From Methylotenera_A sp040387095 (GTDB taxonomy: Bacteria > Pseudomonadota > Gammaproteobacteria > Burkholderiales > Methylophilaceae): DNA of 20,985 nucleotides. Below the pieces are notes generated by a model. That model was given only the letters and a program-made list of their open reading frames with translations, did not search any database and had not been told where the DNA came from. Positions within the stretch are counted from its first letter, which is position 1; each line of letters opens with the position of its first letter. Position numbers and translations under genes: made by a program. The stretch is taken from contig JAZKEJ010000120.1 of NCBI GenBank assembly GCA_040387095.1, positions 1 to 20,985 of the forward strand, in the 5' to 3' direction. Below are positions 8,002 to 14,669 of this stretch, piece after piece.

Positions 8002-9855
8002 TTACTGCTCACCCAAAAAACCGCCGCTTTGATGCGTCCATAAACTCGCATACAAACCGCCTTGCTGAAGCAATTCGGCGTGGCTGCCCTCTTCAATGAT
8101 TTTGCCATTATCCAGTACAATCAATCTATCCATCGCGGCAATCGTTGATAATCGGTGCGCAATCGCCACTACGGTTTTGCCTTGCATCAGGTTATAAAGG
8201 CTGGCTTGAATCACCGTTTCCACTTCTGAATCCAATGCGCTGGTAGCTTCATCCAGTAGCAAAATCGGCGCATCTTTTAGCATCACACGTGCAATCGCGA
8301 TGCGCTGGCGTTGCCCGCCAGACAGCTTAACACCTCGTTCGCCCACATGCGCGTCGTAACCTGTGCGGCCTTTTACATCGCTTAAATTCAGTATAAATTC
8401 ATGTGCTTCTGCGCGTTTGGCGGCGGCGATCATTTCTACTTCTGTCGCATCTGGGCGGCCGTACAAAATATTGTCGCGTACGCTGCGGTGCAAAAGCGAA
8501 GTATCTTGCGTGACCATGCCAATCTTTTCGCGCAAGCTGTTTTGCGTGACTGAGTTGATGTTCTGCTGGTCAATTAAAATCGCACCATTTTCTACTTCGT
8601 AAAAGCGCAACAGCAAATTTACAATGGTGGATTTTCCTGCGCCTGAGCGCCCGACCAAACCGACTTTTTCGCCTGGTTTAATGGTTAAATTAAGCGCTTT
8701 TAATACGGTTTTTTTATTGGTTATCTGCTTTTCACTGTTATAGCCAAAATCTACCGCATCAAATTTCACTTCGCCGCGTTTGACGATTAATGGTTTAGCA
8801 TCAGGCGCATCGACAATATTATTCTGCGTGGTCAGCGTGTTAATACCATCTTGCACCGTGCCGACTTGCTCATAAAGAGATGTCATTTCCCACATCACCC
8901 AATGCGAAACGCCATTTAATCTTAGCGCCATTGCCGTTGCTGCTGCTAGACCACCGACGGTGACTTCACCTCTGCTCCATAGCCATAGCGCAGTTAAACT
9001 GGTGGCAATAATCAACAGCATATTCAGCAGATGATTGACGATTTCCACTTGGCTAACGTAACGCATTTGCCCGTGAACCGTACCTAAAAATTCGTGCATG
9101 GCAGATTTAGCATAGCCCGCCTCGCGGCCTGCGTGCGAGAATAGTTTAACCGTGCTGATATTGGTATAAGCATCGGTAATGCGGCCTGTCATCAGGCTAC
9201 GTGCATCAGCCTGACTTTGCGAAAGTTTGCTTAAGCGTGGCACAAAGTAACTGAGTGACACAACATACGCGCCTAGCCATACCAAAAATGGCAACATAAT
9301 CAACGGGTTAAAAAATCCGACAATAGCAACCATGCTACCAAAATACACTACTACGTAAACCATGATATCGGCAACGATAAACCACACATCGCGCACCGCC
9401 AGCGCGGTTTGCATCACTTTTGCCGATACGCGGCCAGCAAATTCATCCTGGTAAAAACTCATGCTTTGATTCAGCATCAGCCGATGAAAATTCCATCGCA
9501 TGCGCATGGGAAAATTGCCTGCTAATGTTTGATGCTTGAACAGCGTTTGCAGCGCAATAAATATCACGCTAAACATTAGAACAACGGATAGCCAGATAAG
9601 GTGCTCACCTTCGCGCACCCAAAGCTCGGCAGGCGGAATACTACTTAGCCAATCGACCACTTTGCCCATCATGGCGAATAGTAAGGCTTCAAACGCTGCA
9701 ATCAACCCCGTAAACACAGTCATGCCTGCCAAATATGGTCGAAAACCTTCTGTACAGCCCCAGGCAAACTGCCAAAAATTCTTCGGTGGCGTGGTAATCA
9801 GGCGTTCAGAAAAAGGTGGGCTGAGCTGCTCGAACCATTTAAACATGAGATTCAC
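8002..9855 (-). CDS. ABC exporter half-transporter (fused permease and ATPase, MsbA/LipB-type)
   Basis: A type IV-fold ABC exporter subunit, 617 residues, expected to homodimerise in the inner membrane. The N-terminal membrane domain (about 30-325) has hydrophobic segments near 40-64, 85-103, 160-182, 184-205 and 275-293. The nucleotide-binding domain carries Walker A GRSGAGKST (402-410), Q-loop Q450 (VTQDTSLL), signature LSGGQ (511-515), Walker B ILLLDE (531-536) with catalytic E536, and H-loop H567 (AIAHRLST). All ATPase residues are intact, so it should be active. The substrate cannot be told; relatives handle lipids, peptides or drugs. The frame opens at GTG 9855, but ATG at 9846-9844 (three codons later) is an equally plausible start; neither has a clear Shine-Dalgarno. 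It lies alone, 247 bases downstream of ispF. Confidence 0.92.
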   Translation of the reverse strand: MNLMFKWFEQLSPPFSERLITTPPKNFWQFAWGCTEGFRPYLAGMTVFTGLIAAFEALLFAMMGKVVDWLSSIPPAELWVREGEHLIWLSVVLMFSVIFIALQTLFKHQTLAGNFPMRMRWNFHRLMLNQSMSFYQDEFAGRVSAKVMQTALAVRDVWFIVADIMVYVVVYFGSMVAIVGFFNPLIMLPFLVWLGAYVVSLSYFVPRLSKLSQSQADARSLMTGRITDAYTNISTVKLFSHAGREAGYAKSAMHEFLGTVHGQMRYVSQVEIVNHLLNMLLIIATSLTALWLWSRGEVTVGGLAAATAMALRLNGVSHWVMWEMTSLYEQVGTVQDGINTLTTQNNIVDAPDAKPLIVKRGEVKFDAVDFGYNSEKQITNKKTVLKALNLTIKPGEKVGLVGRSGAGKSTIVNLLLRFYEVENGAILIDQQNINSVTQNSLREKIGMVTQDTSLLHRSVRDNILYGRPDATEVEMIAAAKRAEAHEFILNLSDVKGRTGYDAHVGERGVKLSGGQRQRIAIARVMLKDAPILLLDEATSALDSEVETVIQASLYNLMQGKTVVAIAHRLSTIAAMDRLIVLDNGKIIEEGSHAELLQQGGLYASLWTHQSGGFLGEQ

Positions 9856-10102
9856 TGCTTTTTAAGGTAATTTTTTGATGATTTTTGATGGTTAACTCGT
9901 TGTCTAATAATTGACTATAAATAATAAAACCGCGGACAATTAAAACAGCAGCTAATTAAATAGCACAATTTTAAGATGATTCAAATGCAGATTGGTTGCA
10001 AAATAATTATTTACAAACTTAACTACCAGAAACCCATAATTAGCTTAATAAAAAGTTAATTCAACAATCGATTTACGGGATGTAACTTGTTGAGTGCAGG
10101 TT

Positions 10103-10579
10103 TTAAATAGCAACAATCGTACAAACTGCCTCAGCGGCAATACCTTCGCCACGACCAGTAAAACCGAGTTTTTCAGTCGTAGTGGCTTTTACATTGATCT
10201 GACTTATTTCCACCTGGCAATCTGCGGCAATATTGGCGCACATTTGCGCGGTATATGCTGATAACTTTGGCGCTTCGCAAATCACCGTAGCATCAATATT
10301 ATTCACTGCGTAGTTTTTAGCTTCTAACAAAGTAATCACATGACGCAAAAGCTGACGTGAATCAACGTTTTTATAAGTGTCATCTGATGGCGGGAAATGC
10401 TTACCAATATCGCCTAGCGCCGCCGCGCCTAATAGCGCATCGCAAATCGCATGCAATAAAACATCCGCATCTGAATGGCCATCCAACCCTTTATTGTGCG
10501 GAATATACACACCGCCGATGATACATTTTCGGCCACTGACCAATGCATGCACATCAAAACCGTGTCCAATACGAATCAT
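10103..10579 (-). CDS. ispF: 2-C-methyl-D-erythritol 2,4-cyclodiphosphate synthase
   Basis: IspF cyclises CDP-methylerythritol 2-phosphate to MEcPP with loss of CMP in the MEP isoprenoid pathway. The product is 158 residues, the normal length for the trimeric enzyme. The metal ligands are present: D9 and H11 in RIGHGFDVHAL and H43 in DADVLLHAICDALLGA, followed by LGDIGKHFPPSD. The C-terminal KATTTEKLGFTGRGEGIAAEAV loop, which contacts the cytidine/phosphate, is intact. Its ATG overlaps the ispD stop as ATGA (10576-10579), so the two are translationally coupled. Confidence 0.97.
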   Translation of the reverse strand: MIRIGHGFDVHALVSGRKCIIGGVYIPHNKGLDGHSDADVLLHAICDALLGAAALGDIGKHFPPSDDTYKNVDSRQLLRHVITLLEAKNYAVNNIDATVICEAPKLSAYTAQMCANIAADCQVEISQINVKATTTEKLGFTGRGEGIAAEAVCTIVAI

Positions 10580-11265
10580 GCTTTCTCCTGCTTAAATAAG
10601 GCTTCCAGCAAGATTAAATCCTGCGGATAAGTGACTTTTAGATTGCGCAGTTCACCTTGCACTAACTTTGGTTTTAAGCCCAGCGCTTCAATCGCCTCTG
10701 CTTCGTCTGTCACATTGTCACCAAACCGACTTAACGCATTTTTTAAGGTGGAAAACCGAAACATCTGCGGCGTTTGTGCCTGCCATAAATCCGCACGTGA
10801 AATGGTTTTTTCTACCTGATTATGTATAGCAGATTTTTTTAATGTATCCGCCACCGGCAAAGCCAGCAAACCGCCTACATCATCATTCTCTAAAGCATCA
10901 ATCAATCGATTCAACAGAACATGCGTCAAGCCTGGGCGCGCGGCATCATGCACTAAAATCCAATCGTCCGTATTCAGTTGCGGCGCAATCGCATGCAACG
11001 TATTCAGCACAGTTTCGGCTCTGGTATTGCCACCGGTGTAATGCAAATGCAGGCGACTCTGAGGTTCTAGCGATAAACTGCGCCAAAAATCATCTTCAGG
11101 ATTTAATGCCACATGAATCGCCGCAATACGCGGATGATTGAAAAAAACTTGAATACTATGTGAAATCATCGGCTTGCCACCCAGCGCGATATATTGCTTG
11201 GGTAATACATTTGCCATGCGGCTACCGACGCCAGCCGCTGGAATAATTACATGAAAAAACGCCAT
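10576..11265 (-). CDS. ispD: 2-C-methyl-D-erythritol 4-phosphate cytidylyltransferase
   Basis: IspD transfers CMP from CTP to MEP, two steps before IspF. The product is 229 residues. The nucleotide-binding motif IIPAAGVGSRM is at about 7-17, with LPKQY (21-25), the GGNTRAETVLNTL segment (78-90), VHDAARP (105-111) and TDEA (186-189). The start is firm: ATG 11265-11263 lies eight residues before PAAG, and an in-frame TAA sits about 10 bases upstream. That ATG is embedded in the right arm of a perfect 10-base hairpin (11258-11287) and has no Shine-Dalgarno. A -10-like TAAAAT lies 6 bases upstream with CTGACA 15 bases before it. It overlaps ispF by 4 bases and lies downstream of amtB. Confidence 0.97.
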   Translation of the reverse strand: MAFFHVIIPAAGVGSRMANVLPKQYIALGGKPMISHSIQVFFNHPRIAAIHVALNPEDDFWRSLSLEPQSRLHLHYTGGNTRAETVLNTLHAIAPQLNTDDWILVHDAARPGLTHVLLNRLIDALENDDVGGLLALPVADTLKKSAIHNQVEKTISRADLWQAQTPQMFRFSTLKNALSRFGDNVTDEAEAIEALGLKPKLVQGELRNLKVTYPQDLILLEALFKQEKA

Positions 11266-11287
11266 GCTTTTATTTTAGCATGGCGTT
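11258..11287 (-). promoter_or_regulatory. Hairpin with T-run covering the ispD start codon
   Basis: Perfect inverted repeat AACGCCATGC / GCATGGCGTT (10-base stem, 10-base loop). Read on the minus strand it is followed by a run of T (GCGTTTTTTC), the form of a rho-independent terminator. The ATG of ispD is inside the right arm. It could terminate amtB transcription, hide the ispD start, or both. The loop itself carries the -10-like TAAAAT. Confidence 0.7.
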
Positions 11288-11318
11288 AATTTTGTCAGAA
11301 TAATTAACTTCAAACTTT

Positions 11319-11354
11319 AGCTAATTAAGCTTGCTTATTTAAGCTTAATTAGCT
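11319..11354. terminator. Perfect 14-base hairpin downstream of amtB
   Basis: AGCTAATTAAGCTT (11319-11332) and AAGCTTAATTAGCT (11341-11354) form a perfect 14-base stem with an 8-base loop, 15 bases beyond the amtB stop. The stem is AT-rich and no U-tract follows on either strand, so it is more likely a 3'-end stabiliser, processing site or weak terminator than a classical terminator. Confidence 0.5.
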
Positions 11355-11368
11355 GGGTTAGTGTCTAT

Positions 11369-12559
11369 TTAATCATCTGCGGTTGCGTTGATTTTATGAA
11401 TACTCAAATCAGCGCCATCAAACTCTTCTTCTGCGCTCATGCGAATACCACTGATTTTTTTCAGCGTGCCGTACACAATAAAACTGCCTATAACAGCAAT
11501 CAATACACCCACGCTTGTGCCAATCAGTTGAGAGGTGAAACTTACGCCACCTATCCCGCCCAACGCTTTCGCACCAAAAATGCCAGCTGCTAAACCGCCC
11601 CATGCGCCACATAAACCATGCAAAGGCCAAACGCCTAATACATCATCAATTTTTAAGCGGCTTTGCGTTAAGTTAAATGCCCACACAAACAAACCACCAG
11701 CAACTACACCAGTTGCCAACGCACCTAGCGGATGCATGACATCAGAGCCGGCACAGACGGCGACCAAACCTGCTAATGGGCCGTTGTGTACAAAACCGGG
11801 GTCATTTTTGCCGATTAATAATGCTGCTAGTGTACCGCCGACTAAAGCCATTAATGAGTTAACTGCAACTAATCCAGAAATGCCTTGTACTGCTTGCGCT
11901 GACATCACGTTAAAGCCAAACCAGCCCACAGTAAGTATCCAGGCACCTAGCGCTAAAAACGGGATATTAGAAGGCGGATAAGCATGCAAACGCCCTTCTT
12001 TGTCGTAACGTCCGCTGCGTGCGCCTAACAAAACTACTGCGATTAAAGCAATCCAGCCGCCCATGGCATGCACCACAACGGAGCCAGCAAAATCATGAAA
12101 TTTGGCACCAAAGCTAGCTAATAACCAATCCTGAAAACCATAATGGCTATTCCACGCGATGCCTTCAAAAAATGGATAGATGAAGCCGACGATTAGAAAA
12201 GTGGCCGCTACTTGTGGATTAAATTTTGCACGCTCTGCAATACCGCCAGAAACGATTGCTGGAATAGCCGCCGCAAAAGTTAATAAGAAAAAAAACTTAA
12301 CTAAATCATAACCATTTTTTGCGGCCAGAATTTCTGCGCCATTGTAAAAGCTCACGCCATAAGCGATGCTGTAACCAATAAAAAAGTATGCAATTGTAGA
12401 TATAGAAAAATCTACCATGATTTTAACTAAGGCATTGACCTGGTTTTTACTGCGAACCGTACCAACTTCTAAAAAGGCGAAACCTGCATGCATCGCTAGC
12501 ACCATAATAGCGCCCAGCAATACAAATAAAACATCATTCGCCGAAACAAGCGCTTCCAT
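11369..12559 (-). CDS. amtB: Ammonium transporter, Amt family
   Basis: Amt proteins are trimeric inner-membrane ammonium channels regulated by the PII protein GlnK. The product is 396 residues with eleven expected membrane helices and no long signal peptide. The Amt core is clear: MHAGFAFLEVGTVRSKNQVN near the N-terminus, SGGIAERAKF, the signature D156-FAGSVVVH164, and the second twin histidine H314 in DDVLGVWPLHGLCGAWGG. The cytoplasmic tail GIRMSAEEEFDGADLSIH matches the PII-contacting C-terminus. A strong AGGGAG lies just before the ATG. glnK is not adjacent, unlike the common glnK-amtB pair. Upstream are a sigma-54 -24/-12 element and two GCAC-N7-GTGC sites, indicating NtrC control under nitrogen limitation. 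ispD-ispF lie downstream behind two hairpins. Confidence 0.96.
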   Translation of the reverse strand: MEALVSANDVLFVLLGAIMVLAMHAGFAFLEVGTVRSKNQVNALVKIMVDFSISTIAYFFIGYSIAYGVSFYNGAEILAAKNGYDLVKFFFLLTFAAAIPAIVSGGIAERAKFNPQVAATFLIVGFIYPFFEGIAWNSHYGFQDWLLASFGAKFHDFAGSVVVHAMGGWIALIAVVLLGARSGRYDKEGRLHAYPPSNIPFLALGAWILTVGWFGFNVMSAQAVQGISGLVAVNSLMALVGGTLAALLIGKNDPGFVHNGPLAGLVAVCAGSDVMHPLGALATGVVAGGLFVWAFNLTQSRLKIDDVLGVWPLHGLCGAWGGLAAGIFGAKALGGIGGVSFTSQLIGTSVGVLIAVIGSFIVYGTLKKISGIRMSAEEEFDGADLSIHKINATADD

Positions 12560-12619
12560 TTTTATCTCCCTGAAAATATGACAAATATAGTGTATTGATG
12601 ATAAAACTGGGCAATATAA

Positions 12620-12634
12620 GCAATTTTTAAGCCA
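12620..12634 (-). promoter_or_regulatory. Sigma-54 (RpoN) -24/-12 promoter of amtB
   Basis: The minus strand reads TGGCTTAAAAATTGC followed by T. This matches TGGC-N7-TTGC with the GG (-24) and GC (-12) at the exact required spacing. The predicted transcript start is near 12608, giving an untranslated leader of about 49 bases to the amtB ATG. Two NtrC-type sites lie upstream. Confidence 0.8.
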
Positions 12635-12685
12635 TTAGCGTCGGGCTTGGTTATTAAAGGATTTTTTTAATTAACGGAATCAAAC

Positions 12686-12702
12686 TGCACATTAATGGTG
12701 CA
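12686..12702 (-). promoter_or_regulatory. NtrC-type enhancer site 1 upstream of amtB
   Basis: The minus strand reads TGCACCATTAATGTGCA, a match to the NtrC dyad (GCAC-N7-GTGC, consensus TGCACCA-N3-TGGTGCA). It is centred about 86 bases upstream of the predicted sigma-54 transcript start, a normal enhancer distance. Confidence 0.75.
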
Positions 12703-12715
12703 ATGCACAAATAGC

Positions 12716-12732
12716 CGCACTAAATCTGTGCA
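12716..12732 (-). promoter_or_regulatory. NtrC-type enhancer site 2 upstream of amtB
   Basis: The minus strand reads TGCACAGATTTAGTGCG, again GCAC-N7-GTGC exactly. Its centre is 30 bases (about three helical turns) from site 1, similar to the paired NtrC sites of glnA. It lies just beyond the stop of the 223-residue gene. Confidence 0.65.
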
Positions 12733-12744
12733 GAATTCAGGCTG

Positions 12745-13416
12745 TTACAACATGCTTGCCGTATTGTTATTTAAAATAAATTTCTCGGCTTCAGGATTAC
12801 CCGACCAAAAATGAAAAAACTCACGTACAACCACTAAAAACAAACGGCGGTTTTTTTTCACTTCAAATAAAGGCAACGTTGCATCGATAGTGGTGCGATA
12901 AATATGATTACTTTTATTTGGCGCATCTCTTAGGCGCACTAACAGAATCTTGGCTAATTTTAAGCGCGTATCAATCAGCGTTTGTTCTGCATTTTCATTA
13001 CGCAGGGCTTTGGCGTAAGCTTTTAATGCCCAACTGTCGGTAGTAGAAAACTTCTCTTGATCGACGTTGTGCCATAAGGCGCTTAATGTGATTTCTATTG
13101 GTTTCCACTCAATTGGTAGCTGATCTTTGATGACGTTTTTATTGAACTGCGCAACCGCTTTTAAATCATTAATCCAAAAAGGATAGTATTCACGGGCGAT
13201 GATTAAACTTTCAGGCCAATCGGACTCTGAAACCGAGTCCATTATCACTTCGATTGCAAGTCGATACTCTGCACCATTTAAATCTTTACCCGCCAGCAAA
13301 GGTAGAAATTTATTTAAAAAGCTTACCCGCTGTGCCAATGTTTCGGGTCCAAAACCCTTTGCTGTGATTAGCTTAAAATAAACTTCCAGCGCTTGCTGTT
13401 CGCGTTCTTGAATCAT
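12745..13416 (-). CDS. Hypothetical protein, 223 residues
   Basis: I do not recognise a family. The sequence is mostly alpha-helical in character, without signal peptide or membrane segment, with many Trp/Tyr/Phe residues (SLIIAREYYPFWINDLKAV, VVVREFFHFWSGNPEAEKF). Charge is mixed with no obvious catalytic motif. Codon use resembles the housekeeping neighbours, so it is probably a native lineage-specific gene. It diverges from the DUF3301-gluQ pair across 176 bases, and its 3' end abuts the amtB enhancer region. No Shine-Dalgarno is obvious before ATG 13416. Coding status rests on the long uninterrupted frame and protein-like composition. Confidence 0.72.
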   Translation of the reverse strand: MIQEREQQALEVYFKLITAKGFGPETLAQRVSFLNKFLPLLAGKDLNGAEYRLAIEVIMDSVSESDWPESLIIAREYYPFWINDLKAVAQFNKNVIKDQLPIEWKPIEITLSALWHNVDQEKFSTTDSWALKAYAKALRNENAEQTLIDTRLKLAKILLVRLRDAPNKSNHIYRTTIDATLPLFEVKKNRRLFLVVVREFFHFWSGNPEAEKFILNNNTASML

Positions 13417-13543
13417 AATGTAAGATGCTAGTCTGTTAAATTGAATTAAACTTTATTTTTGGATTCTACTGCATAATCCATTGAAAAATATAATAAATCA
13501 TGCATGCAGCGCTTATATAGCTAGGCACATTAACCCAGAATTT

Positions 13544-13565
13544 CACTTAAAATATTGATTAAGTG
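13544..13565. repeat. Operator-like inverted repeat CACTTAA-N8-TTAAGTG
   Basis: CACTTAA (13544-13550) and TTAAGTG (13559-13565) form a perfect 7-base dyad with 8-base spacer. It lies in the divergent region and ends 6 bases before a TATAAT (13572-13577) that could be the -10 of the DUF3301-gluQ transcript. No good -35 is visible, so an activator or repressor site is possible. Confidence 0.4.
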
Positions 13566-13592
13566 TTTATTTATAATCAAAAAAATTAAAAA

Positions 13593-13781
13593 ATGTTTGA
13601 ACTCATCTTACTGCTCATTATGTTGTTTATGGCTTGGTTTTGGCAAGACAGCATCTCTAAACGTGAAATTGCCATTATGTGTGGTCGGGAACTATCACAA
13701 CGCTACCAATTACAACTGCTAGATGAAACGGTTGCCTGCACTAAAATAAGGCTGGGCCGGGATAATCGCGGCCATGCACAA
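13593..13781 (+). CDS. DUF3301-family membrane-anchored protein, 3' part lost in assembly gap
   Basis: Sixty-three residues are visible. An N-terminal hydrophobic anchor (about residues 3-18, ELILLLIMLFMAWFW) is followed by the conserved DUF3301 pattern: SKREIAIMCGRELSQRYQLQLLDETVACTKIRLGRDNRGHAQ. The family is about 100 residues, so roughly 35-40 are missing. Its function is unknown. It precedes gluQ on the same strand, and their junction lies inside the N gap. A TATAAT is found 15 bases upstream of the start codon. Confidence 0.82.
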
Positions 13782-13881
13782 NNNNNNNNNNNNNNNNNNN
13801 NNNNNNNNNNNNNNNNNNNNNNNNNNNNNNNNNNNNNNNNNNNNNNNNNNNNNNNNNNNNNNNNNNNNNNNNNNNNNNNNN
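13782..13881. other. Assembly gap (100 N) covering the DUF3301-gluQ junction
   Basis: Exactly 100 undefined bases. The missing end of DUF3301 (about 110 bases) plus the missing N-terminal third of GluQ (about 240 bases) require roughly 350 or more bases, so the 100 N is a placeholder. Confidence 0.95.
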
Positions 13882-13882
13882 T

Positions 13883-14548
13883 CAGCGCGACCGATACTAT
13901 GCGCAGGCATTTAATCAGCTAAAAGACCAGCAACTGCTTTACCCTTGCACTTGCACGCGCAAAGAAATTGCCGATTCAAGCAATCAATTTGGCATTGAAG
14001 GTTTTATTTATTCTCAAACCTGTTTACATCAACCCCTAAAACCCAATACAGCACCTGCTTTTCGCATTAAAACCAACTCACAAATAATCAGTTTTGATGA
14101 TGCAATTCAAGGATATATTCAACAAGTTTTAAGCAAAGATTGTGGTGATTTTGTTCTGAAACGTGCGGATGGATTATTTACCTACCAGTTAGCAGTGGTC
14201 GTGGATGACGCAGCACAAGGCGTTACACATATTGTTCGCGGGGCGGATTTACTTAACTCAACACCGCGCCAAATTTATTTGCAACAATGTTTAAACTTGC
14301 CCACACCACATTATGCGCACATTCCTATTGCGTGCAATCATGCAGGTGAAAAACTCAGCAAACAAACGCTTGCCAAAGCAATTGATACCAAATTCGCTAG
14401 CCAACAGTTATTCGCAGCTTTGCAGTTTTTAGGCCAAAATCCGCCGGCAGAAATCCAATATATTCACTTACAAGAGATATGGCAATGGGCGCTGACGCAT
14501 TGGAAAATACAAAGTATCCAATCGCAACATTCTGCTTTCTACATTTAA
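13883..14548 (+). CDS. gluQ: Glutamyl-Q tRNA(Asp) synthetase, 5'-truncated by assembly gap
   Basis: GluQ (YadB) is a GluRS paralogue without the anticodon-binding domain; it attaches glutamate to queuosine at position 34 of tRNA(Asp). The visible 221 residues match the C-terminal two thirds. The zinc site is intact: CTC near the start plus Y-x3-C in IYSQTC. Then FRIKTNSQIISFDDAIQG, DFVLKRADGLFTYQLAVVVDDAAQGVTHIVRGADLL, and the KMSKS-like GEKLSKQ follow. The N-terminal HIGH-type motif lies in the gap. The reading frame runs straight back into the N run, so any internal start (for example at 14195) is not the true one. It follows DUF3301 in a probable two-gene transcript. Confidence 0.92.
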   Translation, partial: QRDRYYAQAFNQLKDQQLLYPCTCTRKEIADSSNQFGIEGFIYSQTCLHQPLKPNTAPAFRIKTNSQIISFDDAIQGYIQQVLSKDCGDFVLKRADGLFTYQLAVVVDDAAQGVTHIVRGADLLNSTPRQIYLQQCLNLPTPHYAHIPIACNHAGEKLSKQTLAKAIDTKFASQQLFAALQFLGQNPPAEIQYIHLQEIWQWALTHWKIQSIQSQHSAFYI

Positions 14549-14601
14549 ACAACAATCTAATATGAAGCTCGGCTTATCTTTACACAACTTTACATTTTTT
14601 A

Positions 14602-14630
14602 TTGAAACTGATTCTCATTTATATTAAGAT
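14602..14630 (+). promoter_or_regulatory. Sigma-70 promoter of the siderophore receptor
   Basis: -35 TTGAAA (14602-14607), a 17-base spacer, and -10 TAAGAT (14625-14630). The predicted start is near 14637, about 33 bases before the ATG. The spacer is occupied by the Fur box, the classic arrangement for iron repression. Confidence 0.65.
14604..14622 (+). promoter_or_regulatory. Fur box
   Basis: GAAACTGATTCTCATTTAT matches the 19-base Fur consensus at 12 positions by eye, including the GATTCTCATT core (reverse AATGAGAATC). A second GATTCTCA lies 18 bases downstream (14628-14635, over the -10), suggesting an extended or double Fur site. It lies directly upstream of a TonB-dependent receptor. 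Confidence 0.7.
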
Positions 14631-14669
14631 TCTCACAGTTGTTTTATATCATTTTCGACAGGAAAAGTA

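Noticed and set aside
11535..11981. Open frame opposite amtB, Pro/Ala/Thr-rich
   Set aside because: Composition is the mirror of Gly/Ala/Val-rich membrane helices; amtB is unambiguous.
14195..14548. Short separate gene starting at GTG 14195
   Set aside because: The same frame is open all the way back to the N gap and encodes the GluQ zinc site, so this is only the end of gluQ.
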